DNA from: Undibacterium_A arcticum
GTDB taxonomy: Bacteria > Pseudomonadota > Gammaproteobacteria > Burkholderiales > Burkholderiaceae_D
Strand: one strand, 5' to 3'
DNA length: 64,000 bases
NCBI RefSeq assembly: GCF_042660705.1
Contig: NZ_JBHSUQ010000001.1
Both the position numbers and the translations under genes were made by a program. Positions 18,309 to 26,429 of the stretch are shown here, one piece after another. The notes under the pieces are model-generated. The model ran no database searches and was not told the DNA's origin. It saw only the letters and a program-made list of their open reading frames with translations. Position 1 is the first letter of the stretch. Each line of letters begins with the position of its first letter.

Positions 18309-18725
18309 TTATCCAGATTTCGCTGATGGTAGCTCCAGTGATTTGTTCACTTGGTCCAACGTCAATGCCCCACGCGAGGCGTTAACTTCAGCAGCGCTCA
18401 ACAGCAAAGGTTGAAGCGCCTTTAGCACGATGGAGTTTCGTTCGATCCCCACTCTGTGGTCGGTGTAGAACTGGGCCCGGTAGCCAAAAGCGCTGTTGAA
18501 AAACACATCGTAGGTTTGGGCCGTTATGGAAAAAAGAAACTCTGGACGAGTGTGCCCCTTGGCTTCCAGGTCGCCTCTGTTGGCGCAGTATTTGATTGTT
18601 TGGGTTTCTTTCACGATAGCCTCGATCACGCTGTCGAAAGGAATCGGCGTTGCCAAGTAGCGGCGCCGATCATTTCGCACGCGGGTAGGGTTAAGGTTCC
18701 AGTCTTGAAGGGTCGATGCAACCAT
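18309..18725 (-). CDS. Integron cassette ORF, unknown function
   Basis: 138 residues, starting MVASTLQDWNLNPTRV only ~14 bp after a cassette core-like site (18739-18745), as cassette genes usually do. No signal peptide or membrane segment. The protein is of mixed α/β character (RAQFYTDHRVGIERNSIVLK), and I do not recognise a family. A cassette reading is supported by its orientation with the two upstream cassettes and by an attC-like site just after it. Confidence 0.55.
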   Translation of the reverse strand: MVASTLQDWNLNPTRVRNDRRRYLATPIPFDSVIEAIVKETQTIKYCANRGDLEAKGHTRPEFLFSITAQTYDVFFNSAFGYRAQFYTDHRVGIERNSIVLKALQPLLLSAAEVNASRGALTLDQVNKSLELPSAKSG

Positions 18726-18802
18726 TGGTGTTCAGTACGCCCAATGTCGAGGTGAGAGGCTGGCCGCCCAAGGATTAAACAGTGACTCGCAAGGCAGTAA
18801 GG

Positions 18803-19154
18803 CACAATTCGTAGGGCGTCAATAAGCGCAGCGCATTGCGCCGCATGTTCACTCCACACAAAGGATTACCTCATCAGATCCGCCCGCCAAATCCAGGAAG
18901 TACATTCCCTGCACCACCCAATGGTGAAATGTCGAATAGAGCCGATCGCGCGTCCGCTCGACCAAGCCATGCTTGAGCGGATTGACATGAACTTAATCGC
19001 CGTGCATTGCAAAATCCTTGTTGTCGCGAATCAAATGCTGTCCATAGCGCCGTTGCCAAATCCCACGTTCACCACGACGATAATGAGACATCAGGTGAAT
19101 TGAACACAGCATACGGCGCAATGCGCTGCGCTTATTGACGCCCTACGAATTGCG
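18803..19154. mobile_element. REP/RAYT unit (degenerate)
   Basis: Two 45-bp inverted arms (18803-18847 and 19110-19154) differ at only two positions and contain GTAGGGCGTCAATAAGCGCA and GCGCATTGCGCC, the look of REP sequences. Between them lies the 3' part of a REP-associated tyrosine transposase gene. The unit is too short to be autonomous. Confidence 0.75.
18849..19082 (-). pseudogene. REP-associated tyrosine transposase, C-terminal fragment
   Basis: The reading YRRGERGIWQRRYGQHLIRD, then NKDFAMHGD-stop-VHVNPLKHGLV and LYSTFHHWVVQGMYF, is the C-terminal part of the RAYT (TnpA_REP, Y1) family. A TAA replaces the Tyr codon of the usual D-Y-V/I-H, and the N-terminal half with the HUH motif is missing. 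It cannot be active. Confidence 0.8.
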
Positions 19155-19229
19155 CGCTACGGCCTTGTCGTGTAGGTGAGAGGCGCCCTGCGTTCGCGCG
19201 TCCCTCTCGACCGGGAGGTTATGCATGCT

Positions 19230-19702
19230 TCATTGCTTGGCGCCCTCGGTTCCCGCAGGCTCCGCCGACGCGTGATCGACGATGTAGACCCAACGGCCGC
19301 CTTTTCGCTCAGCGATGCCGGTGAATCGCCCTATCATCACAACTGGACTGCCGCCCGACTTGGGCGCCAGCGTAAGAGAGAACCTGCCCCAACCAACGGA
19401 AACCTTGCCCATGGTCCGATACCCCGTTTCCGACAAGACGACCTCCTTGACAGTGTTCGCGGACAGCAATCCTTCGTACGCAGAGCGAATCGCCTTTCGC
19501 CGCGCGCCTCCTTGGCCTGAGGAAGCCAGACCACCGCATCGGGCGCGTAAGTCTTCAGTACGGCTTCGAGGTCATTGGCTTTCATGGCCTTGATCCACGA
19601 CGAGTCCACGGACTGCGCGCCCGTCTCTGCAGCGCGACAAGGAAGCGAAAACGTGACAATCAGGAATGCAAGGGCCGTGATACGCAGCAACAAGGAACGC
19701 AT
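19230..19702 (-). CDS. Cassette gene: exported SnoaL/DUF4440-like (NTF2 fold) protein, frameshifted
   Basis: The N-terminus MRSLLLRITALAFLIVTFSL ending PCRA-AE is a signal peptide. The mature part has SSWIKAMKANDLEAVLKTYA, then DAVVWLPQ, the start of NTF2-like DUF4440 proteins. The frame breaks at the TTT at 19495-19497 (plus strand); one more base gives EKAIRSAYEGLLSANTVKEV and continues to WVYIVDHASAEPAG. Uncorrected, it would end as a 121-residue nonsense tail. It is cassette 2 of the integron. Function unknown. Confidence 0.7.
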
Positions 19703-19747
19703 GGCACACCTCCTATAGTTGATGGTGATGGAAGCTGGCTACCTACT

Positions 19748-19813
19748 GCCTAACGTAGAAGTAACCGGCCCGCGCGGTTTTTGGCGCGGGTTTGGTTGAC
19801 TGCCATGTTAGAC
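19748..19813 (-). other. attC recombination site (cassette 1)
   Basis: A 66-bp imperfect palindrome bounded by GTCTAAC and GTTAGGC on the minus strand, with inner complementary arms (AACCAAACCCGCGCC / GGCCGGTT region). The stop codon TAA of the cupin gene lies inside GTCTAAC, the classical gene-cassette arrangement. This is the best-preserved attC in the window. Confidence 0.88.
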
Positions 19814-20173
19814 CGTTGGTAGAACATTCGTGCGGTCACCGGCGGTGGTTGGAGAGGAAACGACAATGAAAACGACCTCCACATCTGAGGTGTTTGCGAA
19901 ACGGTGAGGTACTCCGGGCGGAACATGCACGCCTTGGCCTGCGTTGAATGAAACTTCCTTTCCCTCGCACTCCAACGTCGCGGAGCCAGAGAGAACATAG
20001 AAGAATTGACGGGCTCGCGAGTGATAGTGCTTGACCTCGCCGGCACCTGGCGGGACACGCTCTTGAATGACGCTCAGTTCCGGATGCTTGAGCAGATGCC
20101 AACCGTCGCAGACGCTACCCCAGACGTAGTGCTCGGCCGTTTCTCGATCAATGGGCGTGATGTTCTCGGACAT
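19808..20173 (-). CDS. Cassette gene: cupin-domain protein
   Basis: A 121-residue single-domain cupin. Motif 1 is VKHYHSRARQFFYVLSG and motif 2 is GQGVHVPPGVPHRFAN, with the His/Glu positions mostly kept (Q replaces the usual E in the first). Cytoplasmic. The start lies 13 bp after the attI-like core, and the stop falls within attC, so it is the first cassette, the position expected to be best expressed from a promoter in the integrase region. Enzymatic or binding function unknown; small cupins are common in environmental cassettes. Confidence 0.8.
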   Translation of the reverse strand: MSENITPIDRETAEHYVWGSVCDGWHLLKHPELSVIQERVPPGAGEVKHYHSRARQFFYVLSGSATLECEGKEVSFNAGQGVHVPPGVPHRFANTSDVEVVFIVVSSPTTAGDRTNVLPTV

Positions 20174-20183
20174 ACGAAGATGA

Positions 20184-20262
20184 GGTCTAAGTTTGATACG
20201 GGCGACAGTTTCTGAGTATCCACGTCGGCTGTCGCCCTAACTCCGAAACATGAAATCGTTTA
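20184..20262 (-). other. attI-like primary recombination site
   Basis: On the minus strand, TGTCGCCCGTATCAAACTTA then GAC resembles the end of attI1 (GTCGCCC, about ten A-rich bases, then the core TTAGGC) as I remember it. A 9-bp inverted repeat GGGCGACAG / CTGTCGCCC spans 20200-20237. It lies between the integrase start and the first cassette, exactly where attI should be. The core GTT is changed to CTT. Confidence 0.65.
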
Positions 20263-20295
20263 GGAGTGGCTTGCGGGCTTGTTTTGCGCGTAATA

Positions 20296-20315
20296 TGCTG
20301 TGCGTTTATACAGCA
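20296..20315 (+). promoter_or_regulatory. LexA (SOS) box of the integrase gene
   Basis: TGCTGTGCGTTTATACAGCA fits CTGT-N8-ACAG exactly and lies 10 bp before the GTG of the integrase fragment. SOS control of integron integrases through LexA is established for class 1 and Vibrio integrons. Confidence 0.8.
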
Positions 20316-20325
20316 TTAAATCATC

Positions 20326-20586
20326 GTGAAAACCAGCACTTCATCACTCCCACCTCTATGCGCGGTCAAGATTCTCGACCAGTTGCGTGAACGTATCCAT
20401 TATTTGCACTACAGCATACGTACGGAAGATGTTTATGTCTATTGGGTAAAAGTATTTATACGCTTCCACCATGTCCGCCATCCGGCTGAAATGGGTGCGG
20501 CTGAGGTCGAGGCTTTTCTGTCCTGGTTGGCAAATGAGCGTGGTGTATCTGTGGGGGCCCGGTGGCATTGGGCCGATATTTCATGA
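20326..20586 (+). pseudogene. intI: Integron integrase IntI, N-terminal fragment
   Basis: GTG start. The reading MKTSTSSLPPLCAVKILDQL continues with RERIHYLHYSIRTEDVYV and VEAFLSWLANERGVSV. Residue by residue this closely parallels the first ~77 residues of class 1 IntI as I remember it. Similarity stops at about 20557, and the frame ends nine codons later. The catalytic domain (R-H-R-Y), including the IntI-specific insert, is absent, and other frames do not restore it. Recombination would need an integrase supplied in trans. Confidence 0.88.
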
Positions 20587-20722
20587 AGCGAAAATGTAAT
20601 TTCACAATATGAAAAATGAGGGTGCGTGGCACAAAATTGACTTTCCATTTTAAGGAATGTTATTTCGTATCGCAAAAAACAAAATATAAGTTATTGAAAA
20701 TTATGAATAAAATTTAAGTTAT

Positions 20723-20740
20723 ATGTCTTATATAAGACAT
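20723..20740 (+). promoter_or_regulatory. 18-bp perfect palindrome upstream of aceA
   Basis: ATGTCTTATATAAGACAT is a perfect palindrome 88 bp before the aceA start in an A/T-rich leader. The shape suits a GntR- or FadR-type dimer operator. The regulator is not in the window. Confidence 0.6.
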
Positions 20741-20828
20741 TGTTGCTCCGCAGAATAAGGGCTATCATTGATCTAACGAGATTTGGTTTTTACCTTGATT
20801 TTCAACTTGTCAGCCTAAGGAGATAGCA

Positions 20829-22121
20829 ATGTCAACACGTCAACAGCAAGTCGCTGCCCTGCAAAAAGACTGGGATACCAATCCACGCTGGAAGGGTGTC
20901 GTTCGCAATTACACCGCCGAGGACGTGGTGCGCCTGCGCGGTTCGCTGCCGATCGAGCACACGCTGGCCAAGCGCGGTGCAGAGAAGCTGTGGGACCTGG
21001 TCAACAACGAGCCGTTCGTCAATGCGCTCGGCGCCTTGACCGGCAATCAGGCCATGCAGCAAGTCAAGGCCGGTCTGAAAGCGATCTATCTGTCCGGCTG
21101 GCAAGTCGCCGGCGACGCCAACAATGCCGGTGAAATGTACCCTGACCAGTCGTTGTATCCGGCCAATTCGGTGCCGACGGTGGTCAAGCGCATCAACAAC
21201 ACCTTCACCCGCGCCGACCAGATCCAGTGGTCGGAAGGCAAGGACGACATCGATTACTTCGCACCGATCGTGGCCGATGCCGAAGCCGGTTTCGGCGGCG
21301 TGTTGAATGCCTATGAGCTGATGAAGTCGATGATTGACGCCGGCGCCGCCGGTGTGCACTTTGAGGATCAGCTGGCATCGGTCAAGAAATGCGGCCACAT
21401 GGGTGGCAAAGTGCTGGTGCCATCGCGCGAAGCAGTTGAACTGACGGCAGCGCGTCTGGCAGCCGACGTGATGGGTACCTCGACGCTGGTAATTGCACGC
21501 ACCGATGCGGAAGCGGCCGATCTGCTGACGTCCGATGTCGACGACAATGACCGGCCTTTCTGCACCGGCGAACGCACCGTCGAAGGTTTCTACAAGACCC
21601 GTCCAGGTATCGAGCAGGCGATCTCGCGCGCCCTGGCTTATTGTCCGTACGCCGATCTGGTGTGGTGCGAAACCGGCAAGCCGGATCTGGCCTTCGCCAA
21701 GCAGTTCGCCGATGCGGTGCATGCGAAATTCCCTGGCAAGATGCTGGCCTATAACTGCTCGCCGTCGTTCAACTGGAAGAAAAACCTGGACGATGCAACC
21801 ATCGCCAAGTTCCAGAAAGAGCTGGGCGCAATGGGTTACAAGTTCCAGTTCATCACGCTGGCCGGTTTCCACGCACTGAACTACGGCATGTTCAACCTGG
21901 CACACGGTTACGCACGGCGTCAGATGTCGGCCTTCGTCGAGTTGCAGGAAGCCGAATTCGCCGCCGCGGACAAGGGCTTTACCGCCGTCAAACACCAGCG
22001 CGAAGTCGGCACCGGTTATTTCGATGCGGTGACACAGGCGATCCAGCAAGGCCAGTCCTCGACTACCGCGCTGCATGGGTCGACTGAGGACGAGCAATTC
22101 TTCGACCAGAAGGTTGCCTGA
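20829..22121 (+). CDS. aceA: Isocitrate lyase
   Basis: 430 residues, cytoplasmic. Cleaves isocitrate to succinate and glyoxylate, first step of the glyoxylate shunt. Seen: the catalytic loop SVKKCGHMGGKVLVPSRE (KKCGH, about residue 190), VIARTDAEAADLL, YNCSPSFNWKK and the Mg-binding GFGGVLNAYELMK region. RBS AAGGAGATAG precedes the ATG. Malate synthase is not adjacent. A palindromic candidate operator lies upstream, and a terminator follows. Confidence 0.98.
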   Translation: MSTRQQQVAALQKDWDTNPRWKGVVRNYTAEDVVRLRGSLPIEHTLAKRGAEKLWDLVNNEPFVNALGALTGNQAMQQVKAGLKAIYLSGWQVAGDANNAGEMYPDQSLYPANSVPTVVKRINNTFTRADQIQWSEGKDDIDYFAPIVADAEAGFGGVLNAYELMKSMIDAGAAGVHFEDQLASVKKCGHMGGKVLVPSREAVELTAARLAADVMGTSTLVIARTDAEAADLLTSDVDDNDRPFCTGERTVEGFYKTRPGIEQAISRALAYCPYADLVWCETGKPDLAFAKQFADAVHAKFPGKMLAYNCSPSFNWKKNLDDATIAKFQKELGAMGYKFQFITLAGFHALNYGMFNLAHGYARRQMSAFVELQEAEFAAADKGFTAVKHQREVGTGYFDAVTQAIQQGQSSTTALHGSTEDEQFFDQKVA

Positions 22122-22177
22122 GTCTAGTGTGACCTGTAGTGTTTGAAGACCCCCGGAGGTGGTTGCCTTCGGTGAGC

Positions 22178-22205
22178 AAAGCCGCATCTTCGGGTGCGGC
22201 TTTTT
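22178..22205 (+). terminator. Rho-independent terminator after aceA
   Basis: AAAGCCGCA and TGCGGCTTT pair around TCTTCGGG and are followed by TTC-rich sequence. Confidence 0.9.
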
Positions 22206-22282
22206 CATTTTGCGCCGCCTTGCGCGGTGCAACAATTGCTGCCGGCGGCGATAGGACGAGGGTGAAACGGTTACAATTGAGG

Positions 22283-22447
22283 CTAGGAGCCTGTCGGCCT
22301 TAGGGAAATCGGCTACAAAACACCCTGAGCGGTGCATATCTCATCACGTTTTTGATCAATAGCGCGCTATTAACGCTGCACAGCGGCAAAATCTTCGCTC
22401 GCTCGGCTGCAACTCGCTGCGATTCCCTCGGTCCGACAGGCTCCTGG
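22283..22447. repeat. 165-bp dispersed element with terminal inverted repeats, copy 2
   Basis: Ends CTAGGAGCCTGTCGG and CCGACAGGCTCCTGG. The central inverted repeat ATCAATAGCGCGCTATTAAC is partly decayed. It is the most diverged of the three copies and lies between the aceA terminator and rlmJ. Confidence 0.8.
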
Positions 22448-22484
22448 CGTCTTTTCCACCTCATTCATTTCAATAGGCCAATCT

Positions 22485-23429
22485 ATGCTGAGTTACCGCC
22501 ACGGTTTTCATGCGGGCAATCACGCTGATGTACTCAAGCACGTCGTCACGATGCAGTTGCTGAGTTATCTGGGCCAAAAAGAAACGCCGTATACCTACAT
22601 CGACACCCACGCCGGTGCCGGTTTGTACGCGCTCGACGGCGCATACGCGTCGAAAAATGCCGAGTTTGAAACCGGTATCAGCCGTCTGTGGGAGCGCAAG
22701 GATCTGCCCGCGCCGCTGGCCGAGTATGTCAACCTGATCAAGGCGCTCAACCCGAGCGGCAAGATGCGCTATTACCCGGGCTCGCCGTATTGCGCCGAAA
22801 AGATCATGCGCGAGGAAGACCGCCTGCGTCTGTTCGAGCTGCATCCGAGCGAAGGCAAGATCCTGCGGGAGAATTTCCGCAAGCTCGAAGCGCATGCAGC
22901 CGCGCAGGGCCATCGCCCGGCCGCACGCGGCAAGCGTGTAATGATCCACCAGGGCGATGGTTTTGTCGGACTGAAGGCGCTGCTGCCGCCACCATCGCGC
23001 CGCGGCCTGATCCTGATCGATCCGCCGTATGAAGACAAGATGGATTACCGGCGCGTCAAGGACACGCTGGCCGACGCCCTAGTGCGCTTTTCCACCGGCA
23101 CCTACGCGGTCTGGTATCCGCTGCTGCAGAGGATGGAGTCGCGCCAGTTTGCCGACAAGTTGAAGCAGTTGCCGGCCGGCGGCGGTTGGCTCAACGTCAC
23201 GCTGTCGATCAGCGGCCCGGCGCCGGACGGTTTCGGCCTGCATAGCAGCGGCATGTTCATACTGAACCCGCCGTGGACGCTGGAACCGATGTTGCGCGAG
23301 TTGATGCCATATCTGGTCAGCGCCTTGGGGCGCGATGCCGACGCCGGCTTCACGCTCGAATCGGGCACGGAGCCGGTCCTCAACACCGGCACGCGCCGGG
23401 TCGCTGGTGCGTTCCGCGCCGTCCGGTGA
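22485..23429 (+). CDS. rlmJ: 23S rRNA (adenine-2030-N6)-methyltransferase RlmJ
   Basis: 314 residues, a Rossmann-fold SAM methyltransferase acting on 23S rRNA A2030. Seen: MLSYRHGFHAGNHADVLKHV at the start, the SAM loop YIDTHAGAGLYAL, and the catalytic GLILIDPPYEDK. It is about 30 residues longer than the E. coli protein, with an RPAARGKR insert before the catalytic motif and a C-terminal extension; both look like lineage additions. Confidence 0.95.
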   Translation: MLSYRHGFHAGNHADVLKHVVTMQLLSYLGQKETPYTYIDTHAGAGLYALDGAYASKNAEFETGISRLWERKDLPAPLAEYVNLIKALNPSGKMRYYPGSPYCAEKIMREEDRLRLFELHPSEGKILRENFRKLEAHAAAQGHRPAARGKRVMIHQGDGFVGLKALLPPPSRRGLILIDPPYEDKMDYRRVKDTLADALVRFSTGTYAVWYPLLQRMESRQFADKLKQLPAGGGWLNVTLSISGPAPDGFGLHSSGMFILNPPWTLEPMLRELMPYLVSALGRDADAGFTLESGTEPVLNTGTRRVAGAFRAVR

Positions 23430-23440
23430 CGGATGACGCG

Positions 23441-24733
23441 ATGATAGACCTGCCGCCGACGCCGGACGCCGGAGCTGCAACGCCAATCACCAAGGATTTT
23501 TTCCTCGGCCGGCAGCCGATCCTGGATCGGTCCCAGGATTTGCTGGCTTACGAACTGCTGTTTCGGCGCGCCGCCTGCGGTTCGGCCAATGTGACCGATG
23601 ATTTGCGGGCGACTGCCACAGTGATCGCGCACGTGGCCGAACTCGGGCTGGAAATCGTGATCGGCGATGCGCTGGGCTTCATCAATGTCGATGCGGCGAC
23701 GTTAATGAGCGATTTCGTCACATTTTTACCCGCCGACAAGATCGTGCTGGAAATTCTCGAATCGGTAGAGGCGACACCGCCGCTGATCGCGCGCATCACC
23801 GAGCTGAAGCGGCGCGGCTTCCGCTTTGCATTGGACGATGTGGTGGCGGAAACCGACAATATCGAGAAGTTCCTGCCGCTGGTCGATATCGTCAAGATCG
23901 ACATCGAGAACCTGCGGCACGACCATCTGCAGCAGTTGAGTGCGAAGTACAAGGCGGCCGGCAAAACACTGCTGGCCGAAAAGGTCGAAACCATCGACCA
24001 GTTCCAGCGCTGCCTCGACTATGGCTTTGATTATTTCCAGGGCTATTATTTCGCGATGCCGGTGGTGCTGAGCGGTAAGAAGCTAGAGGCGTCGGAACTT
24101 GCGATCCTGCAGCTGATGGCGCTGATCAATTCGGATGCCGACAACCACGCAATCGAGCTCAGCATCAAGCAGGATGTGTCACTGGGCCTGAACCTGCTGC
24201 GCCTGGTCAACACACCGGCGGCGGGCGGCCATCAGCGCATAGCCTCGATCAAGCAGGCGCTGCTGCTGATGGGGCGCCGCCAGTTGCAGCGCTGGCTGCA
24301 GATCCTGCTCTACACGAAATCCGGCAAAGGCACGCACATGCCGTCGCCGCTATTGTTGCTGGCCACCACGCGCGGCCGCATGCTGGAGCTGATTGCACAG
24401 AAAACCAGACCCGGCAACCGCAATATCGCCGATACCGCGTTCACGGTCGGGATCATGTCGCTGATGGACGCGCTGTTCAGCCTGCCGCTGAACGACATTC
24501 TGGAAAAGATTGCGGTGGTCGACGAGGTCAGAGAGGCCTTGTTGCACCGGACCGGCGTCTTCGGCGAGATGCTGCAGCTGGCCGAAGACATCGAGCAACT
24601 CGACGCCGCCGGCGCGCTGCTGCCACCGATTCTGGAGAAATTGCAGTTGTCGGCGGAGGATTTGTATGCGTTGCAACTGGCTGCATTTGACTGGGCCAAT
24701 GATATTGCCGACAGCGCCGGGCAAGCTGAATAG
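23441..24733 (+). CDS. EAL-HDOD domain protein (probable non-catalytic c-di-GMP effector)
   Basis: 430 residues from the ATG at 23441; an earlier in-frame start at 23273 lies inside rlmJ. An EAL-type fold comes first (FFLGRQPILDRSQDLLAYEL, with YELLFR in place of E-A-L-x-R), then an HDOD domain (about residues 210-400: SLGLNLLRLVNTPA, ALLLMGRRQLQRWL). Loss of the catalytic EAL motif and of several metal ligands suggests a binding or signalling role rather than c-di-GMP hydrolysis, as in the YuxH group. Confidence 0.85.
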   Translation: MIDLPPTPDAGAATPITKDFFLGRQPILDRSQDLLAYELLFRRAACGSANVTDDLRATATVIAHVAELGLEIVIGDALGFINVDAATLMSDFVTFLPADKIVLEILESVEATPPLIARITELKRRGFRFALDDVVAETDNIEKFLPLVDIVKIDIENLRHDHLQQLSAKYKAAGKTLLAEKVETIDQFQRCLDYGFDYFQGYYFAMPVVLSGKKLEASELAILQLMALINSDADNHAIELSIKQDVSLGLNLLRLVNTPAAGGHQRIASIKQALLLMGRRQLQRWLQILLYTKSGKGTHMPSPLLLLATTRGRMLELIAQKTRPGNRNIADTAFTVGIMSLMDALFSLPLNDILEKIAVVDEVREALLHRTGVFGEMLQLAEDIEQLDAAGALLPPILEKLQLSAEDLYALQLAAFDWANDIADSAGQAE

Positions 24734-24832
24734 GCGCGTTGCGCGACCGACTTGCAAAAAATATCGGCACCGACATCGGCGCGACGAGAGTGGCCGAAGC
24801 TAAGCTGAGCTAGTGCAGGCCAGGGCCGGCGT

Positions 24833-25600
24833 TCATTCGGCCAGCAACAGGAAGACCGTAGGCTTCTTGTGAAAGTCCGGTGCCTTGCCGGATGCCAGCT
24901 GACTCTTCCATTTGCCGGCGGTCTGGGTGCTGATCGATTCCGACGCCAGGCTCAGGTCGGTCGCGACGCATACCAGCGTGTTCGGCTGGCAGCCGCTGAC
25001 AATCGCTTCCAGCAAGGCCGCGTTGCGATATGGGGTCTCGATGAACAACTGGGTTTGCCGTTCCTGGCGTGAACGCTGCTCCAGTTCTTTCAGGCGTTTG
25101 ATGCGCAAGCCACTGTCAGTCGGCAGATAGCCGTTGAACGCAAAACTCTGGCCGTTCAAACCACTGGCCATCACCGCCAGCAGCAACGACGACGGACCGA
25201 CCAGCGGCTTGACCGTGATGCCATGTTGGTGTGCCAACCGTACCAGATTGGCGCCGGGATCGGCCACCGCCGGCACGCCGGCTTCTGAAATTAACCCGCC
25301 GTTCTGGCCCGCCAGGATCGGTGCCAGCAGTCCCGGCAGCGCCGCGGCATCGGTATTCACGTTTAGCTCGGCGATCGCTATTTCCTGCAGTGGCCGCGCC
25401 AGCGGCTGCGTCAATGCGACCAGCTTCAGGAAGGCGCGGGTGGTCTTGGCGTTTTCGGCCACGAAATAACCCAGTCCGGCGGTGATGCTCTGGACCCGCT
25501 GTGGAATGATATGGGCCAATGGGTCGGTCTGATGTTGGTCGCCGTCGCCGAGGGTGTTGGGGATCAGATAGAGGATGCCGGTCAGTTTATTATTGGTCAT
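24833..25600 (-). CDS. SAM-dependent methyltransferase, tetrapyrrole methylase fold (RsmI-related)
   Basis: 255 residues. Starts MTNNKLTGILYLIPNTLGDG. GLISEAGVPAVADPGANLV is the SAM-binding signature shared with RsmI and cobalamin methylases, and VGPSSLLLAVMASGLNGQSF follows. It is a distinct subfamily from RsmI, which methylates C1402 of 16S rRNA. Being next to maf is conserved in Burkholderiales. Substrate unproven. Confidence 0.88.
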   Translation of the reverse strand: MTNNKLTGILYLIPNTLGDGDQHQTDPLAHIIPQRVQSITAGLGYFVAENAKTTRAFLKLVALTQPLARPLQEIAIAELNVNTDAAALPGLLAPILAGQNGGLISEAGVPAVADPGANLVRLAHQHGITVKPLVGPSSLLLAVMASGLNGQSFAFNGYLPTDSGLRIKRLKELEQRSRQERQTQLFIETPYRNAALLEAIVSGCQPNTLVCVATDLSLASESISTQTAGKWKSQLASGKAPDFHKKPTVFLLLAE

Positions 25601-25620
25601 TATTGGTCAGGGGCCGGTTT

Positions 25621-25697
25621 TAAATACTGGGTGGTGTAATTTTGAAGCCCAAATGAAATAGGGCGGTTGGAGCATCGAAATTGCATATACTCCCATC
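25621..25697 (+). repeat. 77-bp dispersed intergenic repeat, copy 4
   Basis: Begins TAAATACTGGGTGGTGTAAT and ends GCATATACTCCCATC. It fills the gap between two leftward genes. Confidence 0.78.
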
Positions 25698-25708
25698 GGT
25701 TGTGGATT

Positions 25709-26323
25709 TTATTCGGCAAAGAAGGCAACGCCGGCACGGCGCAGCATGCCGGTCAGCGCAATCAGCGGCAGGCCGGTCAACGCAGTCGGATCAGTGCTTT
25801 CGATTTTTTCGATGATCGCGATGCCCAGCCCCTCGTTCTTGGCGCTGCCGGCACAATCATAAGGTTGCTCGATGCGCAGATAGGCATCCAGTTCGGCGTC
25901 CGGCAGATCGCGGAAAGTGACGAAGGTCTGCACGTTTTCCAGCTGGGCGGCGCCATCCTGTGCACTTTTGCGGCTATCCCACAGACACAGCGCGGTATGA
26001 AACACCACCCGTCGGCCGCGCATTTTCTGCAACTGGCGCAGCGCATCGGCATGTGTGCCGGGCTTGCCGATATGCTCGCCGTCCAGCGCGGCGACCTGAT
26101 CCGAGCCGATCACCAGCGCGCCAGGCATCCGAGCTGCGATCGCGGCGGCTTTTTCGGCTGCCAGACGCAGCGCCGTCAGGTCCGGCGCTTCGCCCGGCCG
26201 GGCGGTTTCATCGATGTCGGGGCTCATCACCTGGAATGGGAGTTGCAAACGTGACAATAATTCCTTGCGATATCGGGAGCTGGAGCCGAGAATCAGAGTG
26301 GGGCGGGTGTGGGTGACGGGCAT
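25709..26323 (-). CDS. Maf-family nucleotide pyrophosphatase (YceF type)
   Basis: 204 residues from the ATG at 26323; an upstream in-frame ATG at 26356 adds 11 residues and is less likely. Seen: PTLILGSSSRYRKELLSRL (the S-S-x-x-R signature), DIDETARPGEAP, and VIGSDQVAALDGEHIGKPGT. YceF hydrolyses 7-methyl-GTP, and this protein's SSSRYRKEL start fits that branch. It probably cleans up modified nucleotides. Divergent from yceD. Confidence 0.9.
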   Translation of the reverse strand: MPVTHTRPTLILGSSSRYRKELLSRLQLPFQVMSPDIDETARPGEAPDLTALRLAAEKAAAIAARMPGALVIGSDQVAALDGEHIGKPGTHADALRQLQKMRGRRVVFHTALCLWDSRKSAQDGAAQLENVQTFVTFRDLPDAELDAYLRIEQPYDCAGSAKNEGLGIAIIEKIESTDPTALTGLPLIALTGMLRRAGVAFFAE

Positions 26324-26429
26324 CGCTGACGGCGTAAGTGAGGGCTGGCGCAACAAAACTGCGCTAACGCTTTGACGAATAAGGGGAAAGGCTGTTATTA
26401 TCGCAGGTTTTCCGGGCTCGGCTTAGCTT

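Larger units (their letters stand above)
18739..19224 (-). other. attC site of cassette 2, split by a REP/RAYT insertion
   Basis: Joining 18739-18760 to 19185-19224 gives a 62-bp site with GCCCAAT at one end and GTTATGC at the other (each one base off the attC core), and inner arms GTCGAG / CTCGAC. AGGTGAGAGGC is present on both sides of the insert (18750-18760 and 19174-19184). The second half immediately follows the stop of the NTF2-like gene. Reconstruction is inference. Confidence 0.5.

Noticed and set aside
20557..20600. A mere frameshift at the end of the integrase fragment
   Set aside because: None of the three forward frames beyond 20557 continues the IntI sequence, so it is a true truncation rather than an indel.
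20832..22337. 501-residue open frame on the minus strand opposite aceA
   Set aside because: Antisense shadow of a highly conserved gene; composition (His/Arg/Gly-rich) is typical of reverse reading of GC-rich codons, and there is no RBS.
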